Below are positions 10,149 through 19,571 of a stretch of 25,823 nt of DNA, piece by piece (positions within the stretch are counted from its first letter, which is position 1; each line of letters begins with the position of its first letter). Origin of the DNA: Cerioporus squamosus (lineage: Eukaryota; Basidiomycota; Agaricomycetes; Polyporales; Polyporaceae); NCBI GenBank assembly GCA_022592435.1, contig JABYQS010000386.1, positions 1-25,823 of the forward strand, written 5' to 3'. A program made the translations under genes and the position numbers. The notes under the pieces were generated by a model. The model was not told the origin of the DNA. It did no database searches and worked only from the letters and a program-made list of their open reading frames with translations.

Positions 10149-11827
10149 TCATGAACGATGACCCTGCAAACAATGGAGTTCTGGTGCCCATTTGTGTGCA
10201 GCGTCGCGGTTCGTGAAGAGCGCATCTGCCAAATTGCAGAAGGCTGGGAACTCGTCGCCCAGCTCGTTGAGCACCTCGCCCACTCGGAGGATATCCAAGC
10301 TCGGGTTGCATGGCACGCTGCCTTCCTTGCGGGCTGCGGACAGGTCTGCGGAGCAGAGATAGAGATGGCTCAAATACAGCGTCGACATCTTCGTGCCACT
10401 CCGAGCGACGGAGACGAGGGCGGGAATCCCAGGCGGAAGGGGTCCACGGTAGCAGGGCTGCTCGAGAGACAGACTCCGCAGCTTCGGCCACGCTGCGACG
10501 ACCGCGGCGACGTCGGCTTAGTCACGATGATGTCGTTCGTGGCTCGGAGGGCGAACGAGGCCTCCTGGATGTTGCGCAGGGCAAAGAGAGGCTCGATCGC
10601 GCTGGTGAGCACGTCGGCGTGCTCGACGGGCTTCAGCCAGACTACATAAGCCAGTCGGGACGGAACTCGATGCGGATCGCGGTGAGGTTGGGGAACTGGC
10701 GGACGATGACCGCGCAGGCACTCCGCACGGAGGGTATGTCGACCGACACCCGGTCTATGACGGTGAGGGAGCGGAGCTGGGGCGTGACGAACACTTGGTA
10801 TATCTCCGCTTCGCCGGAGTAATCGGCGATCGTGAGGGACTTCAGGTTCGGGTGCACCATTCCCCTTGCTTTTACTGGCGGCCACTCGGATGTCAGTGTA
10901 TAGTGAGAGACACCAAGCTTGAGGTCCTCCAGGTGCTCCAGCTCCAAGAAGCGGTGAGAAAAGATCAAGTTGTGGTCTATGGCGTAGTCTGCATCGTTGT
11001 ACTCCAATTCTAGGACGCGGAGGTCGACGACGCCCTCGCAGTCTGACATGTTCCACTGGAGCTCGAGCACCGGTACGTTCTTGGACGATATCGTGAGGTG
11101 GGTGAGGAGCGGTGTGAGCTTGATCACAGAACAGAAGTAGGGCCGGAAGCCGAAGAACCACTCCTCGTCTGGGATTGTCTCTATCTGGCGGAACCGGAGG
11201 TGGAGCCGCTGCAAGGTGGGCGCAACAAGGTAGAGCAGTTCGGTGTTTGCCGGGTCGCCAATCTCCCACTCGAGATAGCGTATGGCGGGAAGAAGGGGTT
11301 GGTACGCGTTCCGACGCGCTAGGAAGGTCCATATGGCCGCAGAGATGACCACGGGCTTGTTGCCGTTCTCGTAGTCGCCGTCGAAGCGTTCAGGGTCAGG
11401 ATCTGCAGCAATAACCCGGACCAGCCGAGCATATCGACGGAAACGCTCCCATTCAGAGCTTTTGATTTCTTGCCAAAGAATCTAGAGGCAGTAGTTGCCA
11501 GTGAGCCACGCGGGGTCGGCAGGGTGGAACAAGATGTTCCAAGGAATAAGCACTCACATATACGGGGACCTCAACGTCGTTCACCCGGCGCCCCTGGCCC
11601 ACGCAATCTATCGAAGGCTCGCACAGTTTTAGCAGAGGGAACATGTGCGGAAGCCTCGCCCACAGCACCCGCGCCGCTGGATCCTCGAAGGCCTTGCATA
11701 CGCGAACGCACTGTGCCAACTGAGCCCGCCGCCGCTTGATGCCCTCTGGTTCCAGAATGTCTTCTAGGGCCTCGAAGATGAGAAGCAGGATGTCATAATT
11801 GCACAGAACGGCATGTGATGGGCTCAT
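10149..11827 (-). CDS. F-box/leucine-rich-repeat-like protein B, frame broken twice
   Basis: This is the paralog of F-box A in opposite orientation. Exon 11827-11558 encodes the F-box-like start (LCNYDILLLIFEALEDIL, then CKAFEDPAARVLW). A GT-AG intron at 11557-11482 sits exactly where F-box A has its intron, in the same phase. Exon 11481-10149 continues with EWERFRRYARLVRVIAADPD and the same LRR-like blocks (LTPLLTHLTISSKNVP, NLKSLTIADYSG, LFALRNIQEASF, TLYLSHLYL). The frame shifts near 10646 and again near 10522, each equivalent to one missing base; at the second site paralog A has one base more. Compared with A, this protein lacks about 80-90 residues between the DPDPE motif and the AIWTFLARRNAYQP block, and its C-terminus is shorter. 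Expected length is about 534 residues if the breaks are errors. It is head to head with DUF6534 copy 2. Confidence 0.8.
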
Positions 11828-13000
11828 AGTGGAGGAAATGGGTCAACCTGACTGAAGGTGCGCCTCCGGAGCAGGCGCCCGATAAGGACGCGTCCACGGA
11901 CAACAATGTCCTTTTCCTCGACAAAGCATATCGAAAGATGAAAGCGTAAGGATATGTCGATGTCATGAGATGGCACCCACTCACTAATCTTCGTTTGCGG
12001 GTCGCCTTTAGGGTGTGGTCCGGCCAAGCTCCCACTGGGCCCGCGATTCGACGACATGAACCGCGGGAAGGACCGCGTCGGTCGAAGTTTTGGCTGGAGA
12101 ATGTTCCAGCTAGACAGTCCTGTCGAAGCGGCGCTGCGGAGATACAGAGATGACGGGCGTAGTAGTCGACCACAATGACCGGTCGAACTGCAACGAAGCT
12201 TGGGCCAGGAATTCCAAAGCATGGATCAGATCCGGGGGAAGCGTATCGGCAGTAGGGCTCCTGTTCTTCAGCATTGGTTCGCCAAAGGCACACCTGGTGT
12301 AGGTTACTGCCGATGAGCTACCCGCGAAATCAGCGGGATGAGTGTCAGCGTCGTGCGTCGTCCTGGAGCCCCTCATTGAGATACAGAAAAGAACACTTGT
12401 TCAGACTCTTGATAACTGTGTCGTCGTTCGGATGCACTGTAGAGGCGATGCTGGACATAGAGTGTGCGGAGAGTTTTGGCGAAGAGGAAGAGACGATGTT
12501 CAGCCACTCTATGTTCGTAGGCCGATTGAAGCTCCGATAGAGGTGCGCTATTTGGAGTCCGACACTTGTCCGACATCTACCTGGAAATCGTGAACGTTAG
12601 CCTCTAGTATGCAGCCTGGAGCCGTCGAAGACGGAGGATCGCTGCGTGAGTATACTTACCCTTCTCCTTTTTAGCATGGTTGACTACCCTTTCGCGATAA
12701 TGTACAGAATTATACTGACTGTTGTGCTAGGAAGCGGACACCGCCCATGCCAGCTACGATGAGACGGCATCCGATGTCTCTGAGATGTTCCTCGTCAGGT
12801 TACGAGGCATCCTTCGACTCGCAAAACTATTGCAGACTGGAGACAAGGTACGGTTTAGCTCTGCTCTTTTAATCTTTTATGCCAGCGATTTGCGAGAGAC
12901 CATGATCCGTCAAACATCCGAAGTGCAAAGTTCAAGTTCTCTGAACGAATACGTGCTTCGTGTCTCCCGTATCCTGTGAGTCCACTCTCATGCCACTTTA
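11828..13000. other. Unassigned spacer between F-box B and DUF6534 copy 2
   Basis: No gene can be called. On the minus strand, about 12060-11830 is open and reads TKISEWVPSHDIDISLRF followed by a basic segment. A different minus frame (12376-12110) reads DLIHALEFLAQASLQFD. Together they resemble pieces of one degraded or unresolved gene running toward F-box B. On the plus strand, 12740-12852 (DVSEMFLVRLRGILRLAKLL) could splice over a short 38-nt gap to 12890-12980. I recognise no family in any of these. Confidence 0.3.
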
Positions 13001-13045
13001 GTGTGTGGGAGGAGGAAGGTACGTGTAGGCCGGGTAAGGGCTCGG

Positions 13046-13156
13046 TGATAGGGATTAGTTTCTGCCGCTCTCCTCGCCTACACGCATCTCGCCGCTCTTC
13101 TTCCAACGTTCCATGCCTATTATGTCCGCGAAGCATCCCCATACTGACATATATAA
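13046..13156 (+). promoter_or_regulatory. Promoter of DUF6534 copy 2
   Basis: TGATAG (13046-13051) lies 155 bp before the ATG. A TTCCATGC...ATGTCCGCGA block lies at 13109-13131 and TATATAA at 13150-13156. Order and spacing agree with copies 1 and 3 although the intervening sequence differs. Confidence 0.6.
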
Positions 13157-13200
13157 CCCTCCTGCACTTCATCGCTAGGAGTGCGCCCCTTTTCCCCCTT

Positions 13201-15498
13201 ATGACCACTCTCCTAGTCTCAGAACCCGTACTCTCGGGCAGCCTTGGCTCGCTCTCGATGTTGCTCGGCACGGGGTTTCCCAGTTTGAACGACACGTATG
13301 GTGCACTCTTGCTTGGTAGCTTTGCCGGACTAATGTGAGTATTTGGAGTTACATATACTGTCGGGAAACTACACGCTGACTTGTGGGTCTCTTCGCAGCT
13401 CGTACGGGATTCTGGTACATCAGGCATACAGATATTTTCGTGTGTACAGCGGCGATAAGCTGATCAATAAGGCGTTCGTGAGTTATGCTTATTGCGAATC
13501 CTTTGTTACTCAATCACCAACGCAAAGCGCAAACCAGGTCCTCTCTATACTGTGAGTCTCAATGTGTCTCACCCGGAGCCAGTCCATGGTGACCAAAGCT
13601 GTTTCAGTGCGCTGGATACCCTCCAGAACCTCGTGATCATACACGCATGGTGCGCGGTGTCTTCTAGTCTCTTCCAAGAGCCCAGAGCCTACCGTGAATC
13701 ATGGGACAGTTATACCTACTTGATATCCGACTACTTCAAGCCGCTCGCGCTTTTACGAGGGATATGGTGCGCCCCCGCGTCTATCACCGTGGCAGCTGCA
13801 TGTTTGACCTTCGGAAAATCCCAGGTCGATACAGGTACGGTGACATCTCCCTAATCATTGCTGCTTACACCTGAACCCTGGTAGATTCAACCTATGATGG
13901 CGGTGAGGGGGTAAAATTGCGCAATTCACCGTGACCAGCCACTGAATATCTTCCAGGGCATTACAATCCTAATTTGCCAATCGTGAGTCATTGATTTTGA
14001 CCTCCCCGTGTCCTGGCTCTCATCCCTTGGTTGACATGTCACAGGTTCTTTGCTCGCCGTGTATACATTCGTATGTGTCCTGAACCTTCCCAAGACGTTG
14101 TGGTCCTTACCACCAAACAGTCAGCAGCAAACATAGGGTTCTCGTCGCGCTTTCCGTGAGTTTTGTCTACTTATGTCATCCCCCGATGGACATCAAGCCT
14201 ACTGAACGTCGCCGCGCAGGTTCTCCTCATGCTGACTATGCTAGGTGCGTGCCAGAGTATCTTCGTACCCTCCATGTCGCCTTGAGCCTGACGTCTGAGG
14301 GCAGGATTCACGGTAGGTGAGCCTGAGTGAGCATTGAACCTGTTCGAGACCCTCAACACTGACGATTGACATGCCTTGCAGCGGGAACTGTGATGGCGTC
14401 AGTCAGCTTCACTCAGAGTACACTGCGTCGCAAGCCTCTGAAGTGGCAACCTTAGGTTCACAGTCCCGGGACAGACCTTCGCCGAGTACCAGCGCTTCTA
14501 CGTACGTTGCGAGGAAGTGTGGGTGCGGAAAGGCTGACCATGAATCTGTGACAGTGGATTGACTCCGCGGCTTGCGGCGCTGCCATTGTTTCTGACTCTC
14601 TAACCGCCGGCGTCCTCATTGTGACTCTGAGTCGTCAGCGGACGCCATATGAAGAGCGAGTACCTGTTAGTGACCTCCTTTCACCGCTCTTACCTCCAAC
14701 TCTCGCGCAGGACGAACACTCTGCTGAACACCTTAATCATATATACTATCAATACAGGTGCGTAGGCAAGCGTCGCCCTGTACGAGTAATGACGTAGGTT
14801 TGCAGGGTTGCTCACGGGGTACGAGTTGGTTCAGACCCTACCAGAATGTTCAGTACCGCTGACTTCACTTGTTCATGCCTTTATGCAGAATCGTCAATGC
14901 TCTTGCAATCGTGTTCGTGAGTATTCTGCATCCTGGAAACAGTGTACATGGTTCACAAAGACGACCAGGCTCTCGCCAGGCCAAACACTATGGAATGGAT
15001 TGCCATCGAGCTCCTCGCTGTCCGACGTCAGTACCCTTCACCTAATCCCGAGGACGTCTAAACTTAACATTCAATTACAGTGTATACGAACTCGGTACTC
15101 GCAGTGTGAGCCGTTCGACTTGTCTGCTCCACCTCAAGTAACACCACTAACGTCCGAGTTTGGATCCTGCAGACTGAACTCGCGGAAATCTCTCAGAGAG
15201 GCTTCGGATCGGTCGGGTCCCATGGAACTCGAGCTCGAACTTGAACTGCAATCTGTACCGAAGCCTGACACGGACGAACACCACCAAAGCGGGTCCGAGT
15301 CCGCGCTGGGCGAGACACTTCCCGTGCGTGATGGAAGTCGTTACTCCGTATCCCTGGTTCTCAGCTCTACTGCGGCGCTACGTGCACTTACAGAAGTCGA
15401 CGCTCGTTGGATGGCCGTCGGGCCCAGTCGTCGAGATCATGGGAGTTACAGGCGGGCAGTTAGGACTTCAAGGTGTCAACCTTGAACGAGTCGACTGA
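13201..15498 (+). CDS. DUF6534-type seven-helix membrane protein, copy 2 (22 exons)
   Basis: This is the most divergent of the three paralogs. Exons: 13201-13334, 13399-13477, 13537-13550, 13608-13649, 13710-13766, 13825-13834, 13885-13902, 13957-13982, 14045-14070, 14121-14155, 14220-14244, 14305-14316, 14382-14397, 14456-14501, 14555-14655, 14711-14757, 14806-14818, 14889-14916, 14969-15026, 15081-15105, 15173-15323, 15394-15498. They join to 355 residues with no stop. Signatures are SYGILVHQAYRYFR, WIDSAACGAAIVSDSLTAGV (helix 5), NTLIIYTINTGLLTG (helix 6) and LYTNSVLAVLNSRKSLRE (end of helix 7). Compared with copies 1 and 3, exon 2 is two codons shorter, and exons 1, 14, 21 and 22 are longer. 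The cytoplasmic tail has an extended Glu-Leu repeat and a longer C-terminus. Intron 15 begins GCGAGT, a likely GC-AG intron at the position where the other copies have GT. Function unknown; receptor-like topology is inferred. Confidence 0.85.
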
Positions 15499-16369
15499 GC
15501 TATATCTGTGTAGTAACAATGTCTCTGCGCGTACTTCGTGTCTGTTGCGGTACGCTATTCTTGTTTTCTTGTTTGGACACCAAGGGCGCTTCGGAGTCTT
15601 CTAGGAGCGCTTAGAGTCAGCGATGACAACGTGTCAGATGTTAACCAGCGGTTCAACCTCTCTCGACAACCACAACGCGACATATTACAGTCTAGGCAGC
15701 AATATCCACGAGGACGACAAGGGACACGTCGACTTTCTCTCCGGTCGGTAGGGGGAGCTTGCACGAGACATCGTGCCTAATCAATTAATCATAGGGCGAC
15801 GAGAACCCGGGCCAGCGATCTCGTATGACGAACAGAGTTCCGGATTGGCTGCCAATCCAGGAGGCGTCTCATGTAGTAAGTTCTGCATACACATACATCA
15901 ATCAAGAAGGATTGTCTGACACATCGTGAGGCCGTGCAACTCATTCTTCGTGGACCGCTCAAGTACCGACCTCGGTATCGCAACCGCCGTACGCATATCC
16001 ACGGTCCGCCTTCATATTTCGTGCATGTCAGTCATAGGAGACAGTCAGACTGCTGCGACCTTTTCTTCCCTGATAGTTTTTATTGAGGTCGTCTAGACTC
16101 TTCCGCAATCAAACCTAGGACGTCAACGGCTGTGTGATCAAGCTGGGAAGTGGGCACTGCCCATCCTGCCTTACGACACCGTTCACCATAGCATCTCATC
16201 CATCTTGGATATTCTCCGCCAAGTTTATTGCGCATCTTTCGACCTGTCAAAAGGTCACAGGCCTGAACCCAGGTAAGTTGCTCTCCTGGTCTGTGAACCA
16301 CGAATGATCATACTCCGTCAGCTATTTAAAGGACGAATGTTCTCCCAATGCTTCGTTTCCGCTCAGGTG
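15499..16369. other. Spacer between DUF6534 copies 2 and 3
   Basis: No gene is called. A short minus-strand frame at 16301-16080 reads LTWVQACDLLTGRKMRNKLG and has reasonable codon use, and a short plus-strand stretch at 15622-15750 reads NATYYSLGSNIHEDDKGHVD. Neither is recognisable, and neither has a matching frame in the corresponding region beside copy 1. They could be exons of a small gene or chance. Confidence 0.3.
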
Positions 16370-16432
16370 GTCAGTCGGATCTCATGCCATCGTGGTATGT
16401 GGGTGAACTGTGTGTCTAACGCATATGCCCGG

Positions 16433-16549
16433 TGATAGATATCAGTGTGGAAGCGTCTTGCATCCCTTCCCTCGACCACATCGGACAGGCATCTTCAAGT
16501 TCTCCTTCCATGCATATGTCCGCGACGCAACCCCGGGCACGGCTTATAA
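16433..16549 (+). promoter_or_regulatory. Promoter of DUF6534 copy 3
   Basis: TGATAG (16433-16438) lies 151 bp before the ATG, the 20-bp block identical to copy 1 lies at 16506-16525, and TATAA lies at 16545-16549, about 35 bp before the ATG. Regulation by a GATA-type factor is inferred from the consensus only. Confidence 0.6.
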
Positions 16550-16583
16550 GCCACCAGTGCACTCTCCACCTGAAGATGGTTCC

Positions 16584-18882
16584 ATGGCCGCTTTCTCCGA
16601 CCCCGTGCTATTGGAGAGCGCGAGCTCGCTCCAGACGTTGCTCGGCCTCCCGAGTTTGAACGACACGTATGGAGCACTCCTGCTGGGTAGTTTTGCGGGA
16701 ATCATGTGAGTACTCCACATGCTGTTTGAGAATGGCATGCTGACTCGTGAGGGTCTTTCGCAGCTCGTATGGAATCTTGGTGCATCAGGCATACAAATAT
16801 GTCCGAGTGTACAGCGACGACAAGCGTGAGATCATCCACAAGGCATTCGTCAGTCGTACTCTCGGGGATAGTTGTGGCAGTTTCGTTGCTGACTTGTACG
16901 GCATAGGTCTTCACCATCATGTGAGTTTTCTGGCGTACCTCGCCGTGGCCCTGTTGCTCATGATCACGACTATTCCAGCGTGACGGATACCTTCCACATT
17001 GTCGCAATGATACACACATGGTGCGCCGTTCGTCTGTGTCTCTATAGAAAGTGCGAGCCTACCATGGACTATCGGGCAGCTACACCTACCTGGTATCCAA
17101 CTACTTCCAGCCGCTCGAGCTTCTACAAGGAATATGGTGCGCCGTTCGACCTCCGCCGAATGCATGTCTGACCTTGCCGCCCTCAGGTCTATCAAGGTAC
17201 AGTCGCATGTCCCTGCGACTCCACTCTCAGCTTACGATTTAACCTTATCAGATTCAGCCCATGATGGCGGTGAGCGAATGCGATTGCACAATCCCGCAAT
17301 CCCTAGTGTCACTGAACATGTTCTAGGGAATCACAGTCCTGATATGCCAATCGTGAGTGGTCTGCATGATCGGCCCAGTTTTCCCGGCCCTCACGGCTTT
17401 GTCCACTCGTCGCAGGTTCTTCGCTCGACGAGTATTCCTCCGTACGTCTACTTCCTCGCCATCTTTACGAGTTATCATCATTCTTATCAGCAACCAGTGA
17501 GCAACAAATATAGGATTCTCGTCGCGCTCTCCGTAAGTGGCGTTCAGTCATGTCCCCGCCGATGAATATCCCACCTACTAAGTTATCGCTGTGCAGGTTA
17601 TGCTCACGCTGATCACGTTCGGTACGTGAGGACTTGATTCCTGTACGTCGGCATGTCCGATGTTGATGGACACCTCGTTCTAGGGTTCGCCGTCGGTGAG
17701 TGTCGAGCCCAGTTCGAGTGCTCATCCTTGCTGAGATGGCACGGGTTGTCTGCATGTACAGCCGGAACAGTGGTAGCGTATGTCATACCGAATCACACAT
17801 TTCTGACGTTCGACGGGAGTGCTGACATACTTATCACCAGGTTCAAATACCATCTCTTCTCCGAGTACGAACACTTCTATGTACGTGAGGAACCAAGACG
17901 GACCACACGCGAGATATACGCTCACCTAATCGCGGACCGTGCTTATGCGACAGTGGCTCGACTCTGCGGCGTGCGGCGCCGCCATCGTGTCCGACCTTCT
18001 GACGGCTGGCGTGCTCATCGTGAACCTGAGTCGTCGGCGGACTCAGATCAAGAAGTACGTGCCCGTAGCGACCTTTGCGTTCACTTGTCCCCGGTGTGAT
18101 GCTCCCTCGTATAGGACGAACGCTCTTCTGAATACCCTGATTGTATACACCATCAATACCGGTGCGTAGACTCGGATGAGCTTTCTTTCTCCTTTACTAG
18201 CGTATCAAGCTGATGCGAATTATGTAGGACTACTCACGGGGTACGAACTGGTCGCCAGCCCGCATGTACGATCCGCTAATTCCGCCCATTCATGCTGCTG
18301 CCTAGGATTGTCAATTCTCTGGCGCTCGTGTTCGTGAGTGTCCTACGCTCCTCCATACTCATCCTTTCTGGAGACAGCATTCAATATGATATGCACTAGG
18401 CTCTCGTCCGGCCGAACACAATGATATGGATCGCCATCGAGTTCGTCGCTGATGGATGTTCGTATTTCCATCTAGCTCACTGTGTGAACCTCTAAGCGGC
18501 TGACCTTCTGCTTTCAAACCATGTTTATAGTGTATACGAACTCGGTTCTCGCAGTGTAGGCGGTCCGACTTGACCACCTCCGGTATTAGCACTGACCCCT
18601 CTACCTGCAGCCTGAACTCGCGCAAGTCTATCAGAGAGACTGCAGATCGGTCGGGTCCTGTGGACCTGGAGGTCGAGCTGCAGCCCCCTTCGGGAGCCCA
18701 CACGCCGGACGAGCGTGACCGAAGCCGGTCTGCGTTTGGCGGGACACTTCCTGTGCGTCTTTCGTTTTCCTTTCAACATCGCTGGTCCTTAGCCCTCACA
18801 CGCGTCTCCTCTGCAGAAGTTGACTCTCGTCGGATGGCCGTCGGACTCTGTCATTGATATCACTAGAGGACGCGGGCGTTAG
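16584..18882 (+). CDS. DUF6534-type seven-helix membrane protein, copy 3 (22 exons)
   Basis: Exons: 16584-16705, 16764-16848, 16907-16920, 16979-17020, 17080-17136, 17187-17196, 17252-17269, 17327-17352, 17416-17441, 17498-17532, 17597-17621, 17684-17695, 17762-17777, 17841-17880, 17954-18054, 18115-18161, 18228-18240, 18306-18333, 18400-18457, 18531-18555, 18611-18752, 18817-18882. They join to 335 residues, a usual length for this family, with no stop. Helices are estimated near residues 28-49, 70-88, 112-128, 139-163, 181-200, 213-232 and 243-265. Signatures include SYGILVHQAYKY, CQSFFARRV after helix 3, NLSRRRTQIKK, LIVYTINTGLLTG and LYTNSVLAVLNSR, then an acidic tail. Introns are 50-73 nt, so 56 % of the gene is intron. 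The donor of intron 19 has drifted to GTTCGT, changing two residues before LYTNS. Function is unknown. This is not an STE3-type pheromone receptor by motif. Confidence 0.87.
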
Positions 18883-19571
18883 GATCTCTGCATGCGTTGC
18901 TTCGCTCCTCCGAAACATCTTGGACAATCTGGGTATATCATGTATCTATGGGTACCTGAACTCTATGCTCTCATACCGCCCTTCCGGATAGACTGTACCT
19001 CTGCAACTGACCTCAAGCGACAGAAGTGTACATAGATATGTACTACAACGTCAACTTGAGCGAGACTGGAAAAGCTCGAGCACAAGTCGTTTCGCTTGCG
19101 TCTAGGCACTCACATCATAGGCGGAATACTTTTCATAGGTGCCTTCGTGTTCACGGCCCTCGTGACGAAGCAACAGCGAAGACGGCAGTAGATTGAGTAG
19201 AGGGAGTATGTCCCCAAGCTCAGCCCACAAGCCGTCTCTCGCCCTCTGGCTCTAGAACGTGCTTTTAAGACACCAACATACCAAGTAGAATGTCGACATT
19301 CGAGAGGACTGGATGCGCGGCCGGCTGTGTGGTCATGCACATGGAGAGTCGGAGGATGAATTCATGCCATCTAGCTCCGGCTCGAGTCCGACCGTGACTC
19401 ACGGGACCCAGCCCCTGTTCAAGTTTGTTCTCCTCCTCCTACACACGAATCTCCGCCGAAAACTCACCATCCTCATAGCAGTATGCATGACAGACCCGAT
19501 GTCGAAACCGCCCATTCTCCAAAGTACTCGAGGATACGCGACGTACGTCCCCAGCGCAGATCGCGGGGAAT
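18883..19571. other. 3' flank of copy 3 and possible upstream exon of gene X
   Basis: The first 185 bp belong to the inverted duplication. At 19106-19191 a plus-strand frame preceded by a TCTAG acceptor-like site reads IIGGILFIGAFVFTALV and ends in a basic tail and a stop; it resembles a terminal membrane-spanning exon, but no partner exons are seen. From 19364 to 19572 a plus frame rich in Pro and His (with an ATG at 19483, MHDRPDVETAHSPKYSRIRD) leads into gene X after another apparent one-base loss near 19570, and may be its true N-terminus. Confidence 0.35.
19028..19067 (-). repeat. 40-bp perfect repeat, right copy
   Basis: This is the reverse complement of 3907-3946 with no mismatch. It marks the outer end of the duplicated segment; similarity stops within a few bases beyond it. 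Confidence 0.9.

Larger units (their letters stand above)
16370..19067 (+). repeat. Right arm of the diverged inverted segmental duplication
   Basis: This arm matches the reverse complement of 3907-6615: promoter flank, the whole DUF6534 gene copy 3, and about 185 bp of 3' flank ending in the 40-bp perfect block. Because that block contains the last codons of F-box A but no other F-box sequence follows, the arm probably derives from the F-box A side. Confidence 0.85.

Noticed and set aside
13201..18882. DUF6534 copies as decayed pseudogenes
   Set aside because: At first sight the coding blocks jump frame many times. Every jump coincides with GT-AG (once GC-AG) introns at the same places in all copies, and the joined frames have no stops.
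4103..18882. STE3-type pheromone receptors at a mating-type locus
   Set aside because: The helix motifs (TINTGLL, YTNSVLAVLNSR) fit DUF6534 and not STE3. I saw no CaaX-ending pheromone precursor nearby.
3907..19067. Inverted arms as terminal inverted repeats of a transposon
   Set aside because: The arms contain complete spliced host-type genes, there is no transposase, and no target-site duplication was seen at the edges.
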